Assembly (NCBI RefSeq): GCF_003049705.1
Contig: NZ_PIRF01000004.1
Span: 124,001 to 188,000, forward strand
DNA length: 64,000 bases
Direction of reading: 5' to 3'
Source: Campylobacter concisus
GTDB taxonomy: Bacteria > Campylobacterota > Campylobacteria > Campylobacterales > Campylobacteraceae
A program made the translations under genes and the position numbers. The notes under the pieces are model-generated. The model was not told where the DNA came from. It was given only the letters and a program-made list of their open reading frames with translations, and made no database searches. Below, piece by piece: positions 57,690 to 64,000 of this stretch. The number at the start of each line of letters is the position of its first letter. The first letter of the stretch is position 1.

Positions 57690-57871
57690 GCTATACTTGC
57701 TATCTTAAATATCTATCATCTTATTCTTTAAAGTATATGACTATTTTTTAACTTCAAATTTCCAAATTATAAAATTACAACCAAAGAGTAAAAAATTTTT
57801 AAAAAGAAGATTAAAAATTGCTGTTTTTTATTTATTTTGATACGAGCTAATTAAAATAGAGATATTTATAG

Positions 57872-57903
57872 CTTGCTTCTTGGGATTAGTCCCAAAAAGC
57901 AAG
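57872..57903 (-). terminator. Hairpin after the slyD-fabD-mtnN-ttcA run
   Basis: A 14-bp stem (57872-57885 with 57890-57903) with one G-U wobble closes a 4-nt loop. It lies 8 nt beyond the stop of the TtcA-like gene. No good U-tract follows on the minus strand. The rest of the 221-nt gap (57690-57910) is AT-rich with nothing I can call. Confidence 0.65.
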
Positions 57904-57910
57904 TAAAATT

Positions 57911-58669
57911 TTACTCTTCACTACTGCTATTGAGAGCAAAAAAAGTATCAGTATGGATATTTTCAAATGCTGCTTTTAGCGAAGTAAAAAGCTTTGGATT
58001 TTCTTTTTCTAAAGTTGCTAAAAGCTTTTTGGTTTCATATCTAGCATGCGGCATCTTTACGTCAAATCTCATTGCAGGGCATGCTTCATCGCCAATGACT
58101 CTTAATTCATTTTTGATAGCATTTTCGCGAAGCTGTCTCTCGCGAACGAAGATAAACGGTCTAATAACTGTGATGCCATTTTTTGCAGTATATTTTGGAG
58201 CAAGCGTCCTTAGTGCACCATTATAGGTAAAATTCATAAAAAAGCTCTCCGCTGCATCATCTAAATGATGAGCAATCGCGAGCTTATTAAAACCATGCTT
58301 TAAGGCGTAAGTATAAAGATAACCTCTTCTCATACGAGAAAAGAAACTACAAAAACTGGAATTCTTACGGATTTTCTCTTTTGAAATTTCAAAAATTGAG
58401 CTATCTATCACTTCATGCTCTATTCCGTGCTCATTGCAATGCTTCGTAAGATAAGCGTAGTCCTCACCCATGCCGTAGCTTAGTGTTACTGCTTTAAACT
58501 CAAATTTCTCAGGTGTAACGTTTTGGATATGCTTTAGTACGTGAGCTAGTGCGAGGCTATCTTTACCACCGCTAAGACCAAGCAAGATCTTATCTCCGCC
58601 CTCTATCATCTTGTATCTGGCATTTGTCTGACCAACTTGCCTAAGAAGCCTTTTGCTAAGCTCTATCAT
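57911..58669 (-). CDS. ttcA: TtcA-like PP-loop tRNA sulfur-transferase/ATPase
   Basis: The 252-aa protein has the PP-loop SGGKDS (33-38), SRMRRGYLYTYA and AHHLDDAAESFFMN, aligned by eye with TtcA (2-thiocytidine 32 of tRNA). E. coli TtcA uses C122, C125 and C222 for its [4Fe-4S] cluster. Here C107 matches the first and C197 the third, but the second position is Phe110 (CSFF for CxxC). A Cys after C197 is also replaced, by Met200. So it may hold the cluster differently or have another target. It overlaps mtnN by 4 nt. Confidence 0.8.
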   Translation of the reverse strand: MIELSKRLLRQVGQTNARYKMIEGGDKILLGLSGGKDSLALAHVLKHIQNVTPEKFEFKAVTLSYGMGEDYAYLTKHCNEHGIEHEVIDSSIFEISKEKIRKNSSFCSFFSRMRRGYLYTYALKHGFNKLAIAHHLDDAAESFFMNFTYNGALRTLAPKYTAKNGITVIRPFIFVRERQLRENAIKNELRVIGDEACPAMRFDVKMPHARYETKKLLATLEKENPKLFTSLKAAFENIHTDTFFALNSSSEE

Positions 58670-59349
58670 AAATTTTCTACCATTTCAAGTATAAATTTTG
58701 CACTAACATTTGCTGAATCTTGCAAAAATTTATCAAAGTCAAACTCTGCTGCATCACCAGCCCCATCGCTGATAGCTCTTAGTATAAAAAATGGCACACC
58801 AAGTGTTTCGCAAACTAGTGCAACGCTAGCACCTTCCATCTCGGTAGCGCTCGCATTAAATATCTTTTTAATCCAAGCTTTCTTTTCATTATCGCAGATA
58901 AACTGATCTCCAGTCGCAATAATACCAGCGCTTAAGCCCATATCTTTTTTATCAGCTATCTTTTTTGCCAGTTCATTTAGCCCTACATTACTTTTGACAA
59001 AGATACTTGTGCCTGGCACATAGCCATAAGGATGGCCAAAAGCCGTGATATCAAGATCATGTTGCACCAAGCTAGTAGCATAAAGCATATCACCTATTTT
59101 TAAACTCTCATCAAGTGAGCCAGCTACGCCAGTAAAGAGCAATTTTGAGGCCTTAAATTTTTCTACCATTAAAGTTGCCGTTATGGCTGCATTTACTTTA
59201 CCTATCTTTGAATAGGCAATGACTAGCTCTTTTCCCTTATAGTTTGCTAAGTAAAATTTATTATTTGCATATTGAACAGTTTTATATTCACCAACCATTT
59301 CAAGGATCGGTATTATCTCCTCTTGCATAGCTCCAAGTATCGCTATCAT
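58666..59349 (-). CDS. mtnN: 5'-methylthioadenosine/S-adenosylhomocysteine nucleosidase
   Basis: The 227-aa nucleosidase has the catalytic Glu in IGAMQEEI, the ribose site TEMEGASVALVC and the catalytic Asp in ISDGAGD. In Campylobacter this enzyme also splits 6-amino-6-deoxyfutalosine in some members of the menaquinone pathway, which would pair it with the deaminase at 3626. Overlaps of 4 nt tie it to fabD and the TtcA-like gene. Confidence 0.95.
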   Translation of the reverse strand: MIAILGAMQEEIIPILEMVGEYKTVQYANNKFYLANYKGKELVIAYSKIGKVNAAITATLMVEKFKASKLLFTGVAGSLDESLKIGDMLYATSLVQHDLDITAFGHPYGYVPGTSIFVKSNVGLNELAKKIADKKDMGLSAGIIATGDQFICDNEKKAWIKKIFNASATEMEGASVALVCETLGVPFFILRAISDGAGDAAEFDFDKFLQDSANVSAKFILEMVENL

Positions 59350-60275
59350 CTCTCCTCCAAAATTTTCACAACTTCTTCAAGACTTGCCATATCAGTAATA
59401 CTATAAGTTGGCTTTTCAGTAATTTTTTTATTGATGCCCTTTAACGTCGCAGCACCAAGCTCGATAAAACAATCAACATCATTTTCATAGTTTTTAATGC
59501 TCTGTTTATAGCAAACTGGTTTTATTAGCTGCTCTTTTAGTAGGACTAGTGCTTCGCTTTTATCAGTATAAATTTTAGCATTTACATTTGAGACAACTGG
59601 AGAAAAATTGGTAGCCAAAGTACTCTCAAGCTCACTTGCTAGTCTAACACTAGCTGGCTCAAGTATCGGACAATGGCTTGCTACTGACATATTTAAAAGC
59701 ATTACTCTTTTTGCGCCAGCTTCTTTAAATTTTGCTTCATAACTAGCAAGATCGGCTCTTACGCCAGCGACAACGATTTGTCCATCGCAGTTGTAGTTTG
59801 CAGCATAAATTTGTAAACCTTCTTCTCTTGCTTTTTTACAAATTTCTTCAACCACTTCATCACTAAGTCCAAGAACTACCATCATGCCAGCATCTTTGCC
59901 AACGCAGGCTTCTTGCATAAATTTACCACGCAAATTTACAAGCCTAATCGCATCAATAAAATTAAATGCTCCACTAACTGCAAGAGCAGTAAATTCTCCA
60001 AGTGAGTGCCCAAGGCTAAATTCTGGTTTATCTTTAATAAAATTTGAAAAAGCCAAATAAGTCATTAGTGAGTTTAAAACGATAGCTGGCTGAGTAAATT
60101 CTGTTTTATCCAACTTATCGTTTTGTGTAAATAAAAGCTCTTTGTAATCAATGCCAGTGTCATTACAAGCATCATTTAAAAGTAATTTAGCAGTAGAAAA
60201 ATTTTCGTAAAAGTCTTTTCCCATACCAATACTTTGCGAGCCTTGGCCCGCAAAAACAAAAGCAAATTTTTTCAT
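59346..60275 (-). CDS. fabD: Malonyl-CoA:ACP transacylase
   Basis: This fatty acid synthesis enzyme moves malonyl from CoA to ACP. The 309-aa protein has FAGQGSQ (8-14), nucleophile Ser91 in GHSLGE, and the catalytic His in VASHCPIL. It is the second gene of the slyD-fabD-mtnN-ttcA run. Confidence 0.96.
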   Translation of the reverse strand: MKKFAFVFAGQGSQSIGMGKDFYENFSTAKLLLNDACNDTGIDYKELLFTQNDKLDKTEFTQPAIVLNSLMTYLAFSNFIKDKPEFSLGHSLGEFTALAVSGAFNFIDAIRLVNLRGKFMQEACVGKDAGMMVVLGLSDEVVEEICKKAREEGLQIYAANYNCDGQIVVAGVRADLASYEAKFKEAGAKRVMLLNMSVASHCPILEPASVRLASELESTLATNFSPVVSNVNAKIYTDKSEALVLLKEQLIKPVCYKQSIKNYENDVDCFIELGAATLKGINKKITEKPTYSITDMASLEEVVKILEER

Positions 60276-60284
60276 TTTAGCTTC

Positions 60285-60869
60285 TTAGTGATGGTGATGT
60301 CCGTGCCCACCGCAACCGCAACCGCCATCCTCATGTCCGTGTCCATGACCTCCGCAGCACTCATGTTCATGCTCATGATCGTGACCACCGCAACCGCAAG
60401 TATGAGCCCCAGCTACCATGCCTGTTGCTTTTTCATCTTCTGTCGCATCTCTAACTTCTAAAACTTCAACATTAAATAGTAAATCTTTACCAGCATATGG
60501 GTGATTAAAATCAACTGTTACTTCGTCATCTTTGATCTCTTTAACAATAACACGAACGCTTGAGCCATCCTCATTTTGACCAAAAAGTTCCATTCCTTCA
60601 TGTAAATCTATACCAGCAAACTGCTCTTTTGGTAACGACTGAATGGCTTCGTTATTATATTCACCACAACCCTCTGCTGCCTTTACGCTTATAGTTGCTC
60701 TTTCGCCTGATTTTAATTTGCTTACTTCTTCTTCAAGCTTTTCTATAATATGGCCATGCCCTGTTATAAACGAAATTTGGCCACCTTCTTGCATGTTTGA
60801 CTCTAAAATTTCACCAGTATTAGCATCTTTTAGTTCGTAAAACATAGTTATAACTTGATCTTTACTCAC
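60285..60869 (-). CDS. slyD: FKBP-type peptidyl-prolyl isomerase SlyD with His/Cys-rich tail
   Basis: The 194-aa protein has an FKBP domain with an inserted IF chaperone flap (about 65-130) and a C-terminal metal-binding tail (about 150-194) rich in His, Gly and Cys (CGCGGHDHEHEHECCGG; repeats of GHGHG; ends HHHH). SlyD is a folding factor that binds nickel and other metals for hydrogenase or urease maturation. The start is GTG at 60867-60869, with AGGAG 6 nt upstream. Confidence 0.95.
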   Translation of the reverse strand: MSKDQVITMFYELKDANTGEILESNMQEGGQISFITGHGHIIEKLEEEVSKLKSGERATISVKAAEGCGEYNNEAIQSLPKEQFAGIDLHEGMELFGQNEDGSSVRVIVKEIKDDEVTVDFNHPYAGKDLLFNVEVLEVRDATEDEKATGMVAGAHTCGCGGHDHEHEHECCGGHGHGHEDGGCGCGGHGHHHH

Positions 60870-60901
60870 AATAATCTCCTTAGATTTGGTTTTTTGATTA
60901 A

Positions 60902-60918
60902 TGTGGGATTATATCTAA
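60902..60918 (-). promoter_or_regulatory. Promoter core of slyD, sharing a 17-nt sequence with accD
   Basis: On the minus strand TTAGATATAATCCCACA includes the -10 TATAAT (60908-60913), 38 nt before the slyD GTG. It is identical over 17 nt to the accD promoter at 53365-53381. Confidence 0.65.
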
Positions 60919-60931
60919 AAAAGATTAAAAT

Positions 60932-61774
60932 TTAGTTTCTATTAGGAGAGGCTTTGGCTTCTATACTATCTGGATAACCGACTTTTAAAGCCTTATAAAA
61001 TCTATTTGCACTTTGCGTATCACCTATCTTATCAAAGCTTATAGCTGTGTGATATAGAAGTTTTGGTGTATAGTCAGCCTTATCTTCGTTCTGTATGCTT
61101 TTTTTGTAGTATTGTATAGCTGTACTGTATGATTTTTGACTGTAAGCAACTTCACCTAAATAATAATTTGTTGCACCAGTTTTATAGCCTTTTTTATTTA
61201 AATATTCAAAATATTCAGCTGCTTCTGTGCTATTGCCAGAATTTAGAAGTTTAATGCCATCAGCCAAAATATCTTTATCGCTTTTTCCACTAAAATTTGA
61301 AGTTGGCTTACTTTGTTGTTTTGGATTTGCATTTTGCTTTGGTTGAGCAGCATTTTTATCCATTATCGCACCTAATTTATTTAAGGCAGCAGTAATGTTT
61401 TTATAGTTTTTATCTTGTATTTCTCTAGTCTCATCAACATAAGCTTTTAATGATGTCAAACTTACACCAGAATCGCTTATACCGCCATTGACTTTGGTTT
61501 CGATATCGTTCATTCTTTGCTCAAGCTTGTTCATCCTGGCACTCATGCTCTCAAACAAGCTTTGCAAACCTTGAAGTTGTTCTAAAACACTATTCATATT
61601 CTCTTCAATATTTTGAACACTTCGCTTATTATTTAGGGTAACTTTTTCATTGTCGGTTAGACCATATGGATTCGCACTATCCATATTGCCTGCATCAAAA
61701 GCTGAAATCTCTTGGCCGGAGGTAATAGAGATAGTGGCTCCAATCAGAGCCACTACAATTATTTTTTTATTCAT
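60932..61774 (-). CDS. cpoB: Cell division coordinator CpoB (YbgF), TPR protein
   Basis: The 280-aa periplasmic protein has a signal peptide (1-20), a coiled-coil trimerisation segment (about 50-100) and a C-terminal TPR domain (about 165-275; LLNSGNSTEAAEYFEYL, NYYLGEVAYSQKSYSTAIQ). It works with TolA and PBP1B at constriction in E. coli. It follows pal by 17 nt in the tolA-tolB-pal-cpoB order. The Shine-Dalgarno is weak. Confidence 0.92.
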   Translation of the reverse strand: MNKKIIVVALIGATISITSGQEISAFDAGNMDSANPYGLTDNEKVTLNNKRSVQNIEENMNSVLEQLQGLQSLFESMSARMNKLEQRMNDIETKVNGGISDSGVSLTSLKAYVDETREIQDKNYKNITAALNKLGAIMDKNAAQPKQNANPKQQSKPTSNFSGKSDKDILADGIKLLNSGNSTEAAEYFEYLNKKGYKTGATNYYLGEVAYSQKSYSTAIQYYKKSIQNEDKADYTPKLLYHTAISFDKIGDTQSANRFYKALKVGYPDSIEAKASPNRN

Positions 61775-61791
61775 TATTATTTAATTACAAA

Positions 61792-62298
61792 TTACGGAAG
61801 TACTTTGAAATCTGCACGTCTATTTTGAGCATCGCAAGCTTTTGTTTTGTCTGTACAAACTGGATTACTTTCGCCGAAGCTAACTACAGCGATTCTATCA
61901 GCACTAACGCCATTTCTTACAAGAGCATCTTTAGCACTTTTAGCACGTTTTAAACCAAGAGCATAGTTATACTCATCTGTACCCCACTCATCGCAGTTAC
62001 CTTCTACTTTTATAGAAAGAGCTTGAGCGTCAGCTTGGTTGAATACTGATGCATTTGAGCTAACAACACCTTGTTGATCAGCTTTGATATTAAATTTATC
62101 AAAGTCAAAGTATACACTTTTAACTTGACTCTCGATGTTAGCAATAAGAGCTGCTAATCTATCAGCATCGCTCATGCTACCTGAATTGTCTGCAGATTGA
62201 TTTGAATTTGAATTCATATCAACTTCAGGGTTTTTTGAGCTACAACCGCTCAACAATAAAGTTGCAACTGCAACACTTGCTAGAACTACTTTTTTCAT
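61792..62298 (-). CDS. pal: Peptidoglycan-associated lipoprotein Pal
   Basis: The 168-aa outer membrane lipoprotein has lipobox LLSGC (Cys19), an Asn/Ser-rich linker and an OmpA C-like peptidoglycan-binding domain (VEGNCDEWGTDEYNYALG; RAKSAKDALVRNGV). It connects the outer membrane with peptidoglycan and TolB. AAAGGATAAGG precedes the ATG, and it has its own TATAAT at 62328-62333. Confidence 0.97.
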   Translation of the reverse strand: MKKVVLASVAVATLLLSGCSSKNPEVDMNSNSNQSADNSGSMSDADRLAALIANIESQVKSVYFDFDKFNIKADQQGVVSSNASVFNQADAQALSIKVEGNCDEWGTDEYNYALGLKRAKSAKDALVRNGVSADRIAVVSFGESNPVCTDKTKACDAQNRRADFKVLP

Positions 62299-62327
62299 TC
62301 CTTATCCTTTTTTAGAAATTTGGTCGA

Positions 62328-62333
62328 ATTATA
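62328..62333 (-). promoter_or_regulatory. Internal promoter -10 box upstream of pal
   Basis: GATATAAT lies on the minus strand in the 64-nt gap between tolB and pal, 29 nt before the pal ATG. This would allow pal and cpoB to be made at higher levels than tolAB. Confidence 0.6.
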
Positions 62334-62362
62334 TCACAAAAATCTTAAATTTTATCAGAATA

Positions 62363-63619
62363 TTACCAATCTATAGATTGAATTTTTCCTACTTTTAAAG
62401 GAAACTGAAAACTTCTGTTTTCATTTAGCCTAACAACACCTAGTGAACTTTGACCGCCAAGCTCTTTTATAAAGACAACGCTTTGCCCATCGCTTGAGAA
62501 TCTTGGATAGTTATTTTTGCCATTTGCTGTAAGCTGTCGTATAAAATCCGTTTGAGTTGAAATTAGATATATATTAAAACTACCGCTTGCTTCCCTGCTT
62601 GAATAAACAACATAATTTTCAAATGTGCTTACAGAGTTATTATTCTTACCATGAAATACCATTTGTTCAACGCTTCCGCCAGAAATCGCAGGAGTTGCAA
62701 AAACATTAGGATAACCAAGCCTATCTGATACAAAAACTATCTTACTATCATTATCTACAAAATTTCCATTTACATCTATGCCTGGATAATTAGTAATCTG
62801 CGTCAAATTTTTGCTATTTGTATTATAGATAAATATATCTGGTTGATCTTTTGGTGCCATAGTTAATAAAATTTTACTTCCATCTTTACTAACATCTGAG
62901 GCTATAAGCATGCCAATGCTATCAATTATCTTTGTTTTTGTACCAGAATTTAGATCATATCTAAATAAAGTTGGCTTATTGCTTACATAAGATGTATAGT
63001 AAAATTTACTTTGATCAGCTCCAGCCCATTTAGGGAAAATATTTAGTCCACCACTTACTATGGTCTTTTGATATGTAAGTGTATAATCAGCAACTATGAT
63101 AGAACTTTGGCGAGCTGAAGTATATTTTGAAAGAATAATAAATTTTTCCATCCAGCCAACTGGTGGTAAATTTAGTTCATTAGTAAGCTCAACTATACTT
63201 TTATGCGCTAAAAACGGATACTTTGCACCATCAGGCATATTATAGACTCTCTCATACCTTGTAGTTGCTGTTTTAGCATCGATGAGTTTTACTCTTAAAG
63301 TAAGAGGTGAGCCCATAGAACCTTCAAGAGCATATCTAAAGATAAGCTCAACACCTTTGTCGCTCATTGTATTTGTAGCTGCTGTTCCCTCATAGGTTGA
63401 AGGCACGTGATCTTCGATAACCTCAAAGTCAGAGCTAACTTTCAAGTCACCTAGCATGATCTTAAAGAATTTATCTTTAAAGCCCGCATCACTAACAACT
63501 GTAGTTGCATCTTGCAAAGCTATCTTTGGCAAAGCAACACCTTGGTTAATAACAGATATGGTCGCGTCAGCAGCATAAAGCCCTAGAGCAACACACAAAA
63601 AAAGAAAAATTTTCTTCAT
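62363..63619 (-). CDS. tolB: Tol-Pal system protein TolB
   Basis: The 418-aa periplasmic protein has a signal peptide (about 1-17), an N-terminal domain (about 20-150) and a beta-propeller with WD40-like PD40 repeats (KDGSKILLTMAPKDQPDIF; NDSKIVFVSDRLGYPNVFA; SDGQSVVFIKE). It links TolA and Pal. ACGGAGTAG precedes the ATG. Confidence 0.94.
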   Translation of the reverse strand: MKKIFLFLCVALGLYAADATISVINQGVALPKIALQDATTVVSDAGFKDKFFKIMLGDLKVSSDFEVIEDHVPSTYEGTAATNTMSDKGVELIFRYALEGSMGSPLTLRVKLIDAKTATTRYERVYNMPDGAKYPFLAHKSIVELTNELNLPPVGWMEKFIILSKYTSARQSSIIVADYTLTYQKTIVSGGLNIFPKWAGADQSKFYYTSYVSNKPTLFRYDLNSGTKTKIIDSIGMLIASDVSKDGSKILLTMAPKDQPDIFIYNTNSKNLTQITNYPGIDVNGNFVDNDSKIVFVSDRLGYPNVFATPAISGGSVEQMVFHGKNNNSVSTFENYVVYSSREASGSFNIYLISTQTDFIRQLTANGKNNYPRFSSDGQSVVFIKELGGQSSLGVVRLNENRSFQFPLKVGKIQSIDW

Positions 63620-63643
63620 CTCTACTCCGTAAATTTATAAATT

Positions 63644-64000
63644 TTAGTTTATTTTATCTTCTAAATTTAAATTAAAAGTAGTACTTTTGTCTGGATTAAA
63701 TGGAAATTTCTCTGCAGTAAGCTTTTCCAGACACTCTTTTACCTTTGCATTAAACTCTTCATTGTATGATAGCTCTAAAATTTCATAGTTGAAATTTCCA
63801 CTTTGATCTATCATAACTTTAACTTTAGCCAAATTTGCAGAATCAGCCTTATAGCTTTGCCATCTTCTTTGAATTTGTTTTGTTATCGCACCCATTAGTG
63901 GATCGTAAGTACCGGTAGATTGTGATTTCGGAGCGGTTGGATTTTGATCTATCTTTAGGCTTTTTATAATATCACTAGCCTCTTTTGCAGCCTTTGAGCT
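63644..64000 (-). CDS. tolA: TolA, C-terminal part
   Basis: The frame ends at 63644 and stays open to the right edge (119 codons visible), so the gene continues beyond the window. An internal ATG at 63895 is not the start. The visible part has a polar linker rich in Ser, Lys and Ala, then the TolA domain III pattern (ITKQIQRRWQSY; VKVMIDQSGNFNYEIL; NAKVKECLEKL). TolA spans the periplasm from the TolQR motor to Pal/TolB. Confidence 0.88.
   Translation of the reverse strand, partial: SSKAAKEASDIIKSLKIDQNPTAPKSQSTGTYDPLMGAITKQIQRRWQSYKADSANLAKVKVMIDQSGNFNYEILELSYNEEFNAKVKECLEKLTAEKFPFNPDKSTTFNLNLEDKIN

Noticed and set aside
63644-63895. An 83-aa stand-alone protein starting at the ATG at 63895
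   Set aside because: The frame continues without a stop to the window edge and the protein is the C-terminal domain of TolA, so the ATG is internal.
1-64000. CRISPR arrays, IS elements, prophage or genomic island boundaries
   Set aside because: I saw no regularly spaced repeats, transposase or integrase genes, or tRNA-flanking direct repeats; the gene content is chromosomal core.

Overview
The window is a gene-dense, AT-rich bacterial chromosome segment. Its proteins and gene order point to Campylobacter, most like the C. concisus/C. curvus group. That assignment rests on recalled family sequences and recalled C. jejuni gene order, not on a search. I see no insertion sequences, prophage, CRISPR array, rRNA or obvious foreign island. 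One tRNA gene (Leu, GAG) is present. Both ends cut a gene: flhG on the left and tolA on the right.

Left part (1-18,600). A leftward cluster aroQ-M24 peptidase-folK-flhF-flhG combines shikimate and folate genes with polar-flagellum placement. Divergent to it are a probable aminofutalosine deaminase (menaquinone route) and sppA. Next come a GluQ-type tRNA synthetase-like gene overlapping a small RRM gene, a DJ-1 family gene, and a gene missed by standard ORF calling: a SelW-like selenoprotein with an in-frame TGA and a bacterial SECIS-like hairpin (7723-7980). A leftward block pheS-pheT-aroA-ispH-rpsA-(membrane protein)-serA-efp follows, with a rightward HIT gene beyond.

Middle part (18,600-38,000). 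This holds a soluble CZB chemoreceptor and argH, a small coiled-coil unknown, a copper export set (GNAT-copZ-copA plus a possible TorD-like protein), and the rightward operon yebC-ppiB-dctA. Then comes a metabolic/transport block: pckA, pycB, a TRAP transporter pair (dctQM) with no binding-protein gene, and three tandem SNF-family sodium symporters. Together it looks like uptake of amino or organic acids feeding the C3/C4 node.

Right part (38,000-64,000). atpE stands alone, followed by tRNA-Leu and an MbfA-like ferritin/VIT protein. Leftward genes follow: ribD, a lipoprotein, fhs, and the translation cluster ylxR-infB-rbfA-rimP with lpxC-tsaB-thrB upstream. An M23 peptidase and tyrA come next. 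Rightward are bamA and the accD-rlmH-dksA-like-(membrane protein)-dusB-recO run. The end is a leftward envelope cluster tolA-tolB-pal-cpoB followed by slyD-fabD-mtnN-ttcA-like.

Most genes are packed with 4-nt stop/start overlaps. TTG starts are frequent (sppA, ispH, pheS, thrB, lpxC, rlmH). The clearest non-routine signal is the selenoprotein. Others are the TRAP locus without a receptor, the three symporter paralogues, a TtcA-like enzyme lacking one cluster cysteine, a TsaB whose first strand has no canonical start codon, and an identical 17-nt promoter core in front of accD and slyD.
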